Source: Wyeomyia smithii (lineage: Eukaryota; Arthropoda; Insecta; Diptera; Culicidae). Taken from it: a stretch of 64,000 bases of DNA. Positions 31,851-43,553 of the stretch are shown in pieces. The stretch spans positions 185,978,998 through 186,042,997 of the forward strand of contig NC_073696.1 in assembly GCF_029784165.1 (NCBI RefSeq), given 5' to 3'. Position 1 is the stretch's first letter. Each line of letters begins with the position of its first letter. The translations under genes were made by a program, and so were the position numbers. The notes below the pieces were generated by a model, which was not told where the DNA came from, searched no databases, and saw nothing but the letters and a program-made list of their open reading frames with translations.

Positions 31851-34690
31851 CTTTGTTTGGATTTCTGCTATTCTATTATTTTCAAGAAGCTTTGACATTC
31901 ACAAAGATTTGGATCCATGCATCCAGATGAGTAGTAGATCTCATTCATTTTGATTTCTCAGCTCTCATTAAAAAAAAACACCGAAGCTCAGAAATTTATA
32001 ACAAATAAATAATTATGTTAAATTTATAATTGGTGTAACATGATGGGTTTTGCGCCAACTCGATAGAATCCTCTCCTTATTTAATGAAACAATTTGGGTA
32101 TATGAACTTCACGAAATTATGCAACTTTGTGTATTTTTTTTTTCAACAAAATAATCTGGACTATCATTAAAAAAATTATGCAATTTATGAGCCTTCTTAT
32201 GACAACTGATAATGTTTCTTTTCGGCAGCACTGCTGACGGCAGACCTGTTACCATAATCGTGTAAAAAGCAGCGATCCAGGCGCTAGTGAATAATTTATA
32301 GCAGGTTTCGAGAAAGCAACGCAAAATTTTTAAACAAGTAAAGGGAAATATCAACTAATACTAAAATATTGCGTGTTGTTTAAAAAAAAAAGATTACCTA
32401 AACCTCGAAAATAAATTCATGTAACATAATCATCTTCGTCCAACCATTATTGAAAATCCTTCAACTATAACATAGAAATATGATTATTTATGAAGGATTA
32501 TTCGTTTCATAGCTCAACCATTCTCCGAGTTACTGTTGTTGCAATTAGAAGCAAGATATTTAGGAGTTAAATTAAGCAATTTATAACTCATATTTTCCCA
32601 TCACTTCAAACAGTTCTTATTCGTCATACTTTGCGCTTTGCGGCAAACGAAAACATTGTGCTTTCTCACATCAACCCTCCAAATAATATAATTAGGTATG
32701 ATAATGCATAACAGTACCTTGGTTGAGCAGGCGCTCTTTTTGATAAATGTTTGTTTTGAAATCACTAGCAAAAAATCTGTTGAAAATTCGTTGAAAGAAG
32801 TTACGTAATCGAATTTATTACACTTTATAACATATATTGTTTTTAATGCTCACATAATAATATAAATCACCATAACGTGTATTAACGCTCCTTCCTATAT
32901 CTGGTCAAATTTTTTAAAACTTCACTCTACCGGCAAAGAAATTGTTGAGAAGCCTCCGAGGCACCTCTCATCGTTCTAATGTGCTGCATGATCAAAGTTT
33001 CAACGTTAATTTTCTGTGCCTGCATGTGACGAGCCCCGCTTATCCTAGCGGACGTATTTCCAAGTATCAACGAACCGCATGTGTGTTCATCGTTCGTTCT
33101 GTACCCACACGCTGGCTCTAACGCCCCCTTGCGAACACGGCTAGCAACTGTGGCATTGCAATTAGTAAATGTCAATCAAAATTAACCTTAAACCATGAAA
33201 TAAAACTATGTGCGAAATGTGATTATGAGTAAACAGAATCAACACACGGAGATGGATCTTTCGTTCCGTGTGCGCGCGGAACGGTGACATGATGGGTTTA
33301 AGGATTCCGCGTTGTGTATCGGTGGGAAAAATGTACACCCAAAAATCACACGGTTGCCTTCATTGACGTCCTATTACATATAAATTTCATTTATTACGTA
33401 AACACCTGTTGTTTAGACTAATTTTGCTGTTGGTTCGCTCAGGACAGAATTTATTTTTACCCTGTACCTAACTTATTCAGCGTTTAAGCACGTAATTACG
33501 TGCTGTTCGCACCGTCGAACTTGTAGGTGTGGTACATACTTCTTATCGTCTTTCCGCCATTATGGATACGGGGAAAACTGATATCGAGAAGCGGGGAATG
33601 ATTTTTCCATGACTGGGCCATTTCACACATCGAGGGTATTACGATAATTTCGTTGACATGGTCTGAAATGATCGACACTAATGACGACGGCGTTAGGCTT
33701 GCCGCTGAAGCTGGTGACAATTAGAATGGAACAGGAAGAAAGCATGTAGAATTTTCCAGTTGTTTTGCGATGCTGGTATAACGCTGAAAGGGATATTTAC
33801 ATATTGTGAAGTGGCTTGGGAATGGAAGCAAATTACTGCTAATGTGACTTTTGATATGTACATAATATATGGGTGTGTTACGTTACGAGGTGAAAGAACT
33901 GTGTGGCTTAACTAGGATCCAATTCCGTCAAGTATGCTAGCTCGAAGGAAGAAAAGAATATCTTTTCGTTTCGAATATTAACAAATAAAATAAATAGCCC
34001 TTCTAAAGGGTAGACTTGTTTAAAATTTATTTGATTAGCGATTGCTGTCGTGTATTCCAGGACCACCTCTCAAGTACTCACACTTATGTTTTATCTTGTT
34101 TTGTGCCTGTGTTTCGTGTTTCGTGACAGTTAATGAACTTAGGGAATGGTAATGACATTCCTAATTACGCGATGTTTACATGTTCATCGGTTTGTTTGTT
34201 CGCAAACCTGAATACATTATGGTTTATCGCACAAATGTAATGCACGTGAAGGTTGTCTTTTAATTTGTTTCAACTAATCAGTTACAGTGTCACAATACGG
34301 TTAGGATAATAATATTATCTTCAAACATTATTATAAAACACAGGTTAAGACTTATAGGCGACCAGAAATTCCACAACAAATTCTTCTGAAGTCTGGTGTG
34401 GGAACGGTTCCTTGATACATTTCAACCGAGGTCCCAATTAACCCAATTAATCCAACCTTTGCCATGACTAAAAAAGAGTAGAAACAAGCTTTTGAAAGGA
34501 TGTGTATTTTCTTGAGCAGTCCGGTACTATCCCTTGGTTATTGTACGTTCAATTTCCTATACATAGAATCTTATTCCACGGAAAGTTTGATGAATAACTT
34601 TTATATTTTTTTTTGAAAATTGTTACTCTTTAATCAATACATTTTTTTATATACTCTTGTTATTCAAGTGTAGTAGTTTGAAAGAAAATC
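31851..34690. other. 2.8 kb without a recognisable gene
   Basis: Mostly AT-rich. A GC-richer patch at 32,925-33,180 is open on the minus strand for 82 codons but shows no known domain. It might be an exon or CpG-richer regulatory DNA. Another patch near 33,490-33,720 is similar. Confidence 0.3.
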
Positions 34691-34699
34691 ACAGATTAT

Positions 34700-35350
34700 T
34701 GAAGGGTGCTCTACATCAAATTGTATCACGGAAAAAACGCTTCGGACAACCCACTTTTTCTTCACGTCTTCCTCAGATTGGACCTAGTTGGGATGCTTGT
34801 AAAGTGCCTGCTTCATAATAGCCCAGTTTTTTTTTGAAGGATCTTATTTCCAGTGCGGGGGAGGGGGTTCTTTTCCTCGGTACGAAAGTGACCCCGTTGG
34901 CTTTCACCCACTTCAGGACATAACTTGAATAGTGGCACGAAGCTAAATCCGGTCAGAAAATTGTGGGGCTCTCGTGTTGTTTCAAAAGAGGAAGTAGACG
35001 CTTCTGTAGATACTCCTTGAGGTAGATCTTACAGTCCCGGTAGTTACGAACAACGTACTCCGTTTACCATATGAGTAGATCGCTTGCCAAATCAGGTGTT
35101 TTTTGGCAAATTTTAAAAGTTTCTGTTTCTTAACTATCTCTGGAATATCAAATTTGCGCTGAGCGGTGAAGAATAGTAGCCTCGGCTGCTGGAAGTCCCC
35201 GTTGACGTAAATCGCATTATTCATAATGACAGTGTGAGACTTCATCGGCATTTGAGTGTACCGTTTCCGGGTCCGTATTTTACCGTTCGTCACGGTTTGA
35301 AGACTTCTGCACTTTGTACGTATGGACCTTTTTTGGTCAAATCCCTGACC
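34700..35350 (-). pseudogene. Tc1/mariner (ITmD37E-type) transposase relic
   Basis: On the minus strand it reads LLKFAKKHLIWQAIYSYGKR then STLFVTTGTV. After a frame break it reads PTIF-stop-PDLASCHYS (second catalytic Asp), VLKWVKANGVTFVPR, and a degenerate segment where the PIE Glu box should be. The order WQAI...PDLASCHYS...ANGVTFVPK is typical of mosquito D37E transposases. The catalytic Glu motif is not preserved and stops occur, so it is dead. It differs in sequence from the relic at 2505-3020. Confidence 0.72.
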
Positions 35351-35609
35351 GAATTGTTTTCCGATGTACCGATGAGGATTTCATGATGCTTGCACTAAAG
35401 CAATTCGCTACGTTGCTCTTCGGGTAACGCTATAATGCCGAAAGGCCAAAATAGACACCATTTTGGAATTAAAGATGGCGATTCCCGACTTGGCAGCCTG
35501 TATCCAAACTTTCAAGCATCCCACATTTTCAAGATCTTGCTCCACTTGGTAAACCCATCTCACGCTCACGGTTCGCCTTTACGTTTCGTACTGGCCAGAT
35601 TCGAGACGA

Positions 35610-36190
35610 GCACCAGAGGAGAGCCATTGAAAATTCCACCATCGAAAATGGAGGCTCTTCCGTAGCTACTAATAACGCGTCGCGAAAGGTTTTCTGTTCC
35701 GGAACAAAGTCTGGACAGACCTTTTTGGCGGAATCGAGTACCCAGCGATCTGAATACTCCTCGCTCTCGTTCGAAACGTTACGATTCCGCATGCGCCCGG
35801 CGGCATCCCAAAGAGTGCTCATCGCTGTTTACCTCGACAACGCGTTTACAAACTGCCACCAGTATCCGCGTTTTTCGCTTTAATTAAGCTCTTCATTTGC
35901 CTGTCCAGTACCTCGTACTTTCGGAGCAGATTAACAGAACCGTACTTTCGGTAGTCCTTATACGCCGAGGACCTTCGCGCGTACAGTTCAGAACACTCTT
36001 TGACCCACCACTTGGTGGGAGGACGCCGTCTAATCGTTACCCTGGGTATCGGTTTCGTCTGAGCTTGAGTTGCGGCGTCGATAATCAAGCCAGTAAGGAA
36101 CGCGTATTCTTTCTCCTGAGGAAGTTCCTCGTGAGACTCGATGGCTTCCGCTATGGTAGACTCCATTGAACCATTAGCAATAGTCCTGGG
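35610..36190 (-). pseudogene. I-clade LINE ORF2 fragment
   Basis: Two open pieces (36166-35846 and 35822-35529, useful part to about 35610) align by eye with the endonuclease-RT linker of the intact I element here (its 44310-44860). Shared strings include GLIIDAATQAQTK versus GLILDAALQAQTK, RRPPTKWW versus ERPPTPWW, and MSTLW...RMRNR...KVCPD.VPEQ in both. It is clearly a relative and not a recent copy. Both ends are truncated; its 5' end abuts the RTE element at 36191. Confidence 0.85.
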
Positions 36191-38467
36191 CTACTCGGCT
36201 ACCTTGAAGAAAACCGATTTTACCGCGCTGTCGTTCGGCATCCTCGCGACATGCCTGGCCCATCGTAGCCACCCGACCTTCGTCAGGTGTGCAATGGAAA
36301 TCCCTCCAAGTAATGTCTGCAGCTCGTGGTTCATACGCCTACGCCACTCTCCGCTTTCGGTTGGTACTCCACCAAATATTGTCCGCAACACTTTTCGTTC
36401 AAAAACGGCCAGTGCGCGTATGTCCTCTGTGAGCAGCGTCACGGTTTCGAGTCCATAGAGAACTACGGGTCTAATTAGGGTTTTGTACATCGTCAGTTTC
36501 GTGCGGCGGTGTATGCTCCTGGATCGAAGCGTCCTGCGAAGGGCAAAGTAGGCTCGATTTCCAGCTTGAATACGTCGTTGGACCTCCTTACTTGTGTTAT
36601 TGTCGACGGTTACCAGAGATCCCAAGTATACGAACTCCTCTACCACTTCGAGTTCGTCGCCGTCCATGACCACCGTCCGTGGGAGGCGAATGTTAGTTTC
36701 TTCCGAGCCTTCCTATCATATACTTGGTTTTCGACGCATTTATTTCTAGTCCAACTCTTCTAGCTTCCACTTTTAGTCTGGCGTAGATTGCCTCCGCCGA
36801 CGCTGAGTTTCTTGTAATAATGTCCAGGTCGTCCGCGAAGCCTATGAGTTGACTACTTTTGCTGAAAATCGTGCCTCTCGTTTCGATGCCCACCCGTCGG
36901 ATTACACCCTCAAGGGCAATATTGAACAGTGTGCAGGATAATCCATCTCCTTGTCTCAACCCACTGCGCGCTTCGAAGGGGTTCGAGAGTGTCCCTGACA
37001 CACACACGTAACACATCACTCGGTCTAAGGTAGCTTTGATAAGTCGTGTAAGTTTATCCGGAAAACCGTAGTCGTGCATTATTTGCCATAGCTGGTCTCG
37101 ATCGACTGTATCATACGTTGCCTTGAAGTCCACGAAAACATGATGTGTGGGCACGTTGTACTCCCGGCATTTCTGAAGGATCTGCCGGAGAGTGAAAATT
37201 TGATCCGTAGTAGCGCGTGCTTGTGTGATGCGCGCTTGATACCGCCCCACGAATTCTTTCGCTAAAGGAGATAGACGGCGGAGTAGAATCTGGGTGAGGA
37301 CTTTGTAGGCAGCGTTGATTAGCGTTTTACCGCGGTAGTTGCTGCATTGTAGCCGATCGCCTTTTGTATAGATCAGGCATACAACTCCTTCCATCCATTC
37401 CTCCGGTAGTCTCTCTTCCTCCCAATTCCTAGATATTATCCAGTGGAGTGTCCGTGCTCTTCACGATCTCTGTCCTCCTGCTGGCGCTTATTCCTTCGCA
37501 GAATCGTGGTCAACTCATTTCGTGCTCGTCGGTATCTGGCCGCGTTCTCTCTTGTGGCGATGCTAAGATAATTTTTCCAAGCACTTTTCTTCCTCTTCAT
37601 CAGTTGCTGGCATTCCCCGTCAAACCAGTCATTTTGTCGGCTCGACGCGGTTGCGGCCTCTCCAATGGCCGAGCGTAACTTCCTCCATCCATCGTCGAGT
37701 GTCGAAGCACATAACTCTTCCGTGGAAAGAAGTGCCCCCTCGAGTACGCGCGCGTAGTTCTCGGCAGCCTGCGGGTTGGTCAACTGCCGGATGTTTGGCC
37801 AGGGAGGACGGTTCTGATGTGTGTGAAATACCGTGGATAGTTTTGAGCGCACACGTATTGGTACTAGGTGGTGGTCTGAGTCTATATCCGCACCCCGGAG
37901 GAAGTGTATGTTTGTAATGTTTGAGAAAATTGGCCATCAATGAGAACGTGATCAATTTGATTTGTTGTACGGTGTTCAGGTGATCTCCAGGTGGCTTTGT
38001 GGATATCTTCTCGTGGAAAGAAAGTGCTTCTAATCACTAGGCCTCGGGAAGCTGCGAAGTTGATGCATCGTTGGCCGTTGTCGTTCGTGTCGGTATGTAG
38101 GCTGTGAGGCCCTATCACCGGTTTTCGCATCGCTTCCCTACCAACCTGGGCGTTCATATCCCCGATGACGATCTTGATGTCTCTTGACAAACAGCCGTCG
38201 TATGTTACCTCCAACTGTATGTTACTCAACAGGCACATCTTCTCGTTGATCGCCTTCCAATTGATTACGCGATTCTGCATTCTGCCCATAACACAAAAAC
38301 CCGTTCCCAGCTCGTTGGTTGCTCCACCACTCTGGTAAAACTGGGCCTTACCTCCACGCACTTTCCACAAGTTAAAGAACATCAGTTGTCGTCGAAAAAG
38401 GCACCGAGTTGGAGTTGCGGGAAGCAACTCTGCTTTATCAGTAAGTTGTCGATAGTGATACTGCAAC
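36191..38467 (-). mobile_element. RTE-clade LINE, nearly complete ORF, decayed
   Basis: Four adjacent open pieces on the minus strand. Endonuclease (38469-37882): NELGTGFCVMGRMQNRVINW, then KIVIGDMNAQVGREAM, NGQRCINFAASRGLVIR and NQIDHVLIDG. Linker (37852-37436): ...NDWFDGECQQLMKRK. RT (37394-36693): NYRGKTLINAAYKVL, VFVDFKATYDTVDR (motif A), RQGDGLSCTLFNIALEGVIRR (motif B), IGFADDLDIITR (motif C). C-terminal part (36673-36191): EEFVYLGSLVTVDNNTS, YKTLIRPVVLYG. This endonuclease-RT layout with no ORF1 and no RNase H fits the RTE clade (JAM1-like in Aedes, from memory). Three frame breaks. The 3' end is replaced by an I-like fragment. Confidence 0.8.
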
Positions 38468-38562
38468 AATATGAAGTGCGGAGTACAGAAAACACATGGG
38501 CAATATTACAATAGATCAAATGTCTCTGGTCGCAGTGATGAGTCCACACAGAAAAAAAAAAC
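38468..38562 (+). repeat. SINE tail fragment
   Basis: Resembles the last ~95 bp of the SINE at 30658-31149: GAAGTGCGGAGTACAG, then CAATAGATCAAA, GGTCGCAGTGATGAGTCC and an A10 run. It separates the RTE element from a second LINE piece. Confidence 0.6.
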
Positions 38563-38814
38563 TTGTGGTTGGTTCCAACGACCTTCGCAGATCAACAGAC
38601 ATTCAACTTTAAGTTTCCATGCTTAATAATTGTCATTCGTCAGTTTCGTACTTCCGGATCTTTCCAATTTCAATTTTGTATGACCTACAATCTATTGTAC
38701 TTGAGAATGGTGCCCGTACATCGAACATTCTACCGAAAGAAAATACATCTTTACTTGAGATGGATGTACTTCTATTGAGATGTGTGTGTTTCTATTTGAA
38801 TGGCATCACTTTTA

Positions 38815-39185
38815 AAGGGTCCTCTGTTACACCATCAATACTAGCGCTGCATTCATATCGTTCAAAATCACCTGACACTCCTCGTCGAACCAGTCATTAC
38901 GGTGATTTCTTTTGACGAACCCTATAGTACTTTCACCATTCTATGCTAATGGCTGCTTAAATGTTAATCCAGTAGTCCTCTTCAGGGGCTTCGACGAGCT
39001 CTCTCTTATTCGACAATGCCGCCTCAAGGCTTTTTGCATCGTCAGTGACGGCTTCGGGGAGTTCAAGTTGCTCCAGATTGTTCTCCTGGTATCGGGATGC
39101 TATACTGAAAGTAGGCATTACGTATGGCCATATTGGATGCGCCAAAGTTAATAAGTCGAATGTCGTTTCACATATTTTCACATTT
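38815..39185 (-). pseudogene. LINE (RTE-like) endonuclease-RT linker fragment
   Basis: On the minus strand it reads AALSNKRELVEAPEEDYW near 38970-39020 and RNDWFDEECQVILND near 38870-38910. NDWFDEECQ is a conserved string between endonuclease and reverse transcriptase in RTE-type elements. It comes from a different copy than 36191-38467, since the order on the minus strand is wrong for a single element. Confidence 0.5.
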
Positions 39186-41724
39186 TCACATACTCTTGTT
39201 GCGTGAGGACCAGAGCTAGGTCGGTCGCTCCTTTCAGGTTGTCAACTCATCATTTAAACTCCGCATTTGGACCCAAGTGGCAGCGAAATTTATGAAAAGT
39301 TAATCCTAATTTTGAGCCCTTTAATCTCAAGAAACACCGAGAACCTTGTTCAAAATGTTATGACACAATATTGTCGATATATTCAATCAATTCGTTCCTA
39401 GATCATTTCGAGAAACGCTAACTCTTTTAATTGATTAACTGATTCTTCTTAGTGCATAATAATCGGCTCAAATGTTATTTTCGTAAATGGTATTCGAAAT
39501 TAATGCTCATTGTCCTTCATATTATCCATAAGATACGAATCAAGGAAGCCGATCGTCCTGCGTTTGAATTCTGATTTGGGAGAGACTGTTGGTGACAGTC
39601 GGATTGTTACTTTTGTCATATATACTGTAAAATATGTTACAAATAAGTAGATGAACAAATGCTCTTGTTTAACGAATCAAGTAGATTAGACAACGCCTTC
39701 TATATTTTCGTCACGTACGGTTTATGGACTTTTATTTGTACATTTACAAATAACATAGAGTTTCTTTCATAGTGAGCCGCTTAGTAAATCTTAGCCGCAA
39801 GGTTTTAAAAGCGAACGAGTCTTAAATAGAACACCTGCTAAAGCCATTACTGCCACGTCTATACTCATTATGAGTGGCTACACTTATTTTCTCTAGACGG
39901 CGGTGTGTGCTGCTAAACAAAAATTTACTGCCATCAATTTTCAAATTCAATTCAATTTTCAAATTCATCAAATTTATAGGAAGTTTGGGCACATCAGGCT
40001 TTAAGAGTTTGCTTTAAATTTCGAGTGGAATGAACGGCATCGAAACACTGCTTTTTTGTTTCAATGCCGATCACTACTTGTTCTTTGATATGATTAAGGA
40101 TATACCTTCACATTGCCTATCGATTGGTACGAAACTACATCATCGGTGGTGCGAACAACGCGCAGTTTTTGAATACCTAATTTAAAAACCTGTGTAATGA
40201 ATGTGTTATTGATCGGAAAGACTTCAGTGCTATATCGATTTATGTTTTGAAGGTCAAGTTTAAACGACGCCAATGCATAAAATTTTCATTAATCTGGTTT
40301 ATATCAAACAGTTTCAAGTGTTTGAAAATGCCTATTGCCCTTCGATTGGCAATTAAATTGATTCCCATTGCTTCAAATTTAAATTTTAATCGAAACGTAG
40401 GATTACAATAGGCTGTTGACCAAGATTTATCGTATAGTTACCAACTTGTTCATTAACATTTGATTTTTCTTTCAACGATGGAAATTAAGAGAAAACGTAA
40501 ACCGAAAAGTTAAAGTAGGTGACTTGTAATTATCGAAACGTGCGCGTCGAACACCGAGTTGATAAAACCATTTATTGTGCTTCGTCCAATGTTGTATTAT
40601 TCCTTTTAGATTGTAGGTTTCTCGTCCTTGACGTGACTGGAAATGTTTTCATGATTATATCTTAGTTTTTTGAATCATGTGTTTGTGCAAAAATAAAATT
40701 ATTCTAGCAATATTTCTAAATTATTGTAAGATTTCACAATGGTCTGGCTGCGAAGGGTTAATCAAAACCGACAAAATGTTTAATGTATGAAGCCCGTGTC
40801 AATTGAATTAGGATACACAGTTATCAAGTAGAGCAAAAAGTCAAAGCTTGTAGTCTGTCATGAGCATAAACTTTGTGTTGACAGACCTCGCGGTCGTTTC
40901 GCAGTACAATAATTCCACATTCACACAGACTGAGAAGCCTTGCTCCCGGGCTCAAGCATAAGCAAAAACCCAACAGCATTCCTCTGCATCGTCAAAGCTC
41001 TGCGGTGGACATATCCCGTCTATATACGTATATAAAACATAGGCGAGAAATAATCATCGCATTACATGAAAAGACAAACAGCACACGGAGTGCGAATAAT
41101 GATGATGACTGTGGTGATGACACAGTGGACTTAATGAAAAGCGATATCATAACAATAATAATAATGATGATCATTATTGCGCAACACCATTTCCACCAGA
41201 TCCGGAACCGGTGCATGGCACAATTGACTTCCCGGGCTGCCCACGCTGCCACCCCCACACAGCTGCCGCACAAACGAGTTCCTTTTTTGTGGACGGCAAC
41301 ACATGGACCTGACCCTTGCCTCTGTGCATGGCTCGTAGCCTAAACTTTGATGTTGATTTTTTTCTGTATCCCACTTCCGGTGACAGTTGTACAATGAGCA
41401 CAAAGGCCACCCTCTGGTAAAAAGGTGGACCGGGAAAATTTAATTTAATGAATAAGGACAAAACAACCTGGTGCGGCATTGTGTGCTTTCCGCTCGTAGC
41501 TTTTGTGGCCTGGTGCTCTTTATTTTCTGTCGAAACACGGCTAATGCAGTGAACCGAAAGACTCGCACAGCGTTGTTACAATATTCGTATAATAATTTGA
41601 GCTCTAACTGTTATAAATTACTTGTAGGTACCATATAATACAATGTGTGTTATATATGCCTCCCATCCACCGGAATCGGTTGTATCTGCTAAGCCCTATG
41701 AGTCCAAGTGAAAATTTCAGCAAC
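39186..41724. other. 2.5 kb without a recognisable gene
   Basis: AT-rich to about 40,850, then GC-richer and partly CpG-rich to 41,400 with overlapping short frames on both strands, none with a known domain. The (GAT)-rich and (AATAAT)-rich stretch at 41,095-41,180 is low complexity. It may be host regulatory DNA; that is a guess. Confidence 0.3.
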
Positions 41725-41740
41725 AATTGGTACTGTTTCA
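41725..41740. repeat. Target-site duplication, left copy
   Basis: AATTGGTACTGTTTCA, identical to 47608-47623 at the other end of the I-clade element; typical of target-primed reverse transcription. Confidence 0.93.
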
Positions 41741-42182
41741 TTCTGTGCCGAACACGCATCAGTACTGGACGTGTTTGGTGATCGGTCCGATAGAGTATAA
41801 AACAAAAGACGTGTGAACAAGTGTTGGCATTGTTTGCCTGGTCGAGTGAAATAAATCCGGGTTCAAGGTCGTTCCTTTGTGCAACTGTTTCGCATCGTGA
41901 CTGCCAGCTGGTGCGTAAGCCGATTTGGCTGCTGGCTGGATTGTGCTACAGCAGTGGACGAGACACAAACGAGGAAAAAGAAGAAGCCATCAGTGTCAGC
42001 GAGTCGTATCGCTGTGTGGAGTGATCTCACACCTGGCTTGCTGCTGGTGGCTGTTTGGTGCTGCTGTATTGGTGCTGCTGGCTGTAACGGCTGCTACTTC
42101 GAACGATCGGACAACCAACCTTACTGGAAGGGAGAAATAAAAAGGTACGTGTTCTTGTCAGCGCTAGTGCGCTAGACTTAAG
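41741..42182 (+). promoter_or_regulatory. 5' UTR / presumed internal promoter of the I-clade element
   Basis: Non-coding leader of 442 bp. TCAGT (initiator consensus) at 41759-41763 lies close to the 5' end, with a GGTCC downstream-promoter-like box about 25 bases on. LINEs of this group use internal TATA-less promoters near +1; that this is one is inferred. The leader is rich in GCTGCTG near 42040-42100. Confidence 0.45.
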
Positions 42183-43553
42183 ATGGATGTAGATCCCTCG
42201 CCTCCCGCGCCACCATCCCCGAACCCCTCTGACCCTGACCCTTCTGTTACCCCCTCCCCTGTTCATTCTTCAGTCCCCCCTCGCCCCAGGCTTTACCCAG
42301 ACGGAGCCCAGGGCAGCTATACTGTTTATTTTCGGCCAAAGGCAGGACCGAAATCGAAAAAGTTGAACCTCTTGCAGATTTCTAAAGACCTGACGAAGGA
42401 GTACAAGGGCGTGACCGAAATTTCCAAGGTCCGGCCTAACAAGCTCCGTGTCGTGGTCGGTAACCTGAAAGAGGCCAACGATATAGCTTGCTCTGAGCTC
42501 TTCACACGCGAGTATCGCGTTTACATACCCGCACGAGACGTGGAGATCGACGGTGTCATAACCGATTCGAGTCTGTCCGTCGAGTGTATACTGCAAAGTG
42601 CCAAAGGGTGCTTTAAGAACAAAACGTGTCCCGAAGTAAAGGTGCTCGACTGCAAGCAATTGCGGTCAGCATCGATCATCGGTGGCAAAACAGTATACAC
42701 TCCGTCAGACTCGTTTCGAGTTACGTTCGCCGGGTCTGCACTACCAAGCCACGTCTCGATCCACCGGGTTCGTCTCCCTGTGAGGCTCTACGTGCCCCGC
42801 GTCATGAACTGCCTGAATTGCAAGCAGTTAGGCCATACAGCCGCCTACTGCTGCAATAAGGCACGTTGTGGCAAGTGTGGGGAGTCTCATGCGGAAGATT
42901 CTTGCAGTGTTAACGCTGAAAAGTGTATTCACTGCGGAGAAAATCTGCATGAGCTCTCGACATGTGCGGTGTACATGCAGCGCAGGGATAAAATAAAACG
43001 GTCTCTCAAAGAGCGTTCAAAGCGTTCCTACGCTGACATGCTGAAGAAGACCGTTACCACTTCTCCCGTTACTTCGAACCCCTTCGATCTGTTGCCCTCT
43101 GAGGAAACCGATTCTGACGATTCACCAGCGGGAGCATCTTACGCCAATCCTGGGGAGTCTAGAAAGAGGAAAAGTGTTTCCTCTCCTAAACTTCCCAGAA
43201 AAGGTCCTAAGATTTCTCAAAGTGAAATGAAGGTTACAAACAAACCAAACAGTGCTGCGGAAAAACCGAAGCAAACTCCTCCTGGGCTGGCAAATTTAAA
43301 GTCCCAGAAGGAGTTCCCAGCACTGCCAGGAACATCTAAAACCCCAGTTGCTCCTTTTACACTCCCAGTTGATGAAACAAACTCTGGATTAGTGAAATTT
43401 TCTGACATTGTGGACTGGATTTTTGAAACTTTCAATGTACCCGATCCAATTAAAATTTTTCTCACAGCATTCCTCCCAACAGTTAGATCATTTTTGAAGC
43501 AGTTGACTGCCCAATGGCCTCTCCTTGCAGCGATTGTATCCTTCGATGCCTAA
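42183..43553 (+). CDS. I-clade ORF1 (gag-like RNA-binding protein), 456 aa, intact
   Basis: The ORF1 protein coats the element RNA and helps form the retrotransposition particle. Starts at ATG 42183 in MDVDPSPPAPPSPNP (proline-rich N terminus). It has a central gag-like domain (residues ~45-205) and three zinc knuckles: CLNCKQLGHTAAYC (~210), CGKCGESHAEDSC (~226) and CIHCGENLHELSTC (~248). A basic stretch (KIKRSLKERSKRSYADML) follows, then a Ser/Pro-rich linker and a hydrophobic C terminus (residues ~400-456). No frame break. The TAA stop overlaps the start of ORF2 (ATGCCTAA at 43546-43553), so ORF2 is likely made by reinitiation. Length and knuckles fit I-group ORF1. The large open frame on the opposite strand (42270-42659) is a shadow. 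Confidence 0.93.
   Translation: MDVDPSPPAPPSPNPSDPDPSVTPSPVHSSVPPRPRLYPDGAQGSYTVYFRPKAGPKSKKLNLLQISKDLTKEYKGVTEISKVRPNKLRVVVGNLKEANDIACSELFTREYRVYIPARDVEIDGVITDSSLSVECILQSAKGCFKNKTCPEVKVLDCKQLRSASIIGGKTVYTPSDSFRVTFAGSALPSHVSIHRVRLPVRLYVPRVMNCLNCKQLGHTAAYCCNKARCGKCGESHAEDSCSVNAEKCIHCGENLHELSTCAVYMQRRDKIKRSLKERSKRSYADMLKKTVTTSPVTSNPFDLLPSEETDSDDSPAGASYANPGESRKRKSVSSPKLPRKGPKISQSEMKVTNKPNSAAEKPKQTPPGLANLKSQKEFPALPGTSKTPVAPFTLPVDETNSGLVKFSDIVDWIFETFNVPDPIKIFLTAFLPTVRSFLKQLTAQWPLLAAIVSFDA
43546..43553 (+). promoter_or_regulatory. ORF1 stop / ORF2 start overlap (ATGCCTAA)
   Basis: ORF2 ATG at 43546 and ORF1 TAA at 43551-43553 share eight bases in different frames. Overlapping stop/start signals support termination-reinitiation in several insect LINEs. 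That it operates here is inferred. Confidence 0.6.

Noticed and set aside
40992..41403. Overlapping 90-112 codon frames on both strands
   Set aside because: GC-richer DNA with low-complexity stretches; no domain, no convincing splice signals.
42270..42659. 129-codon minus-strand frame
   Set aside because: Shadow of the intact I-clade ORF1.
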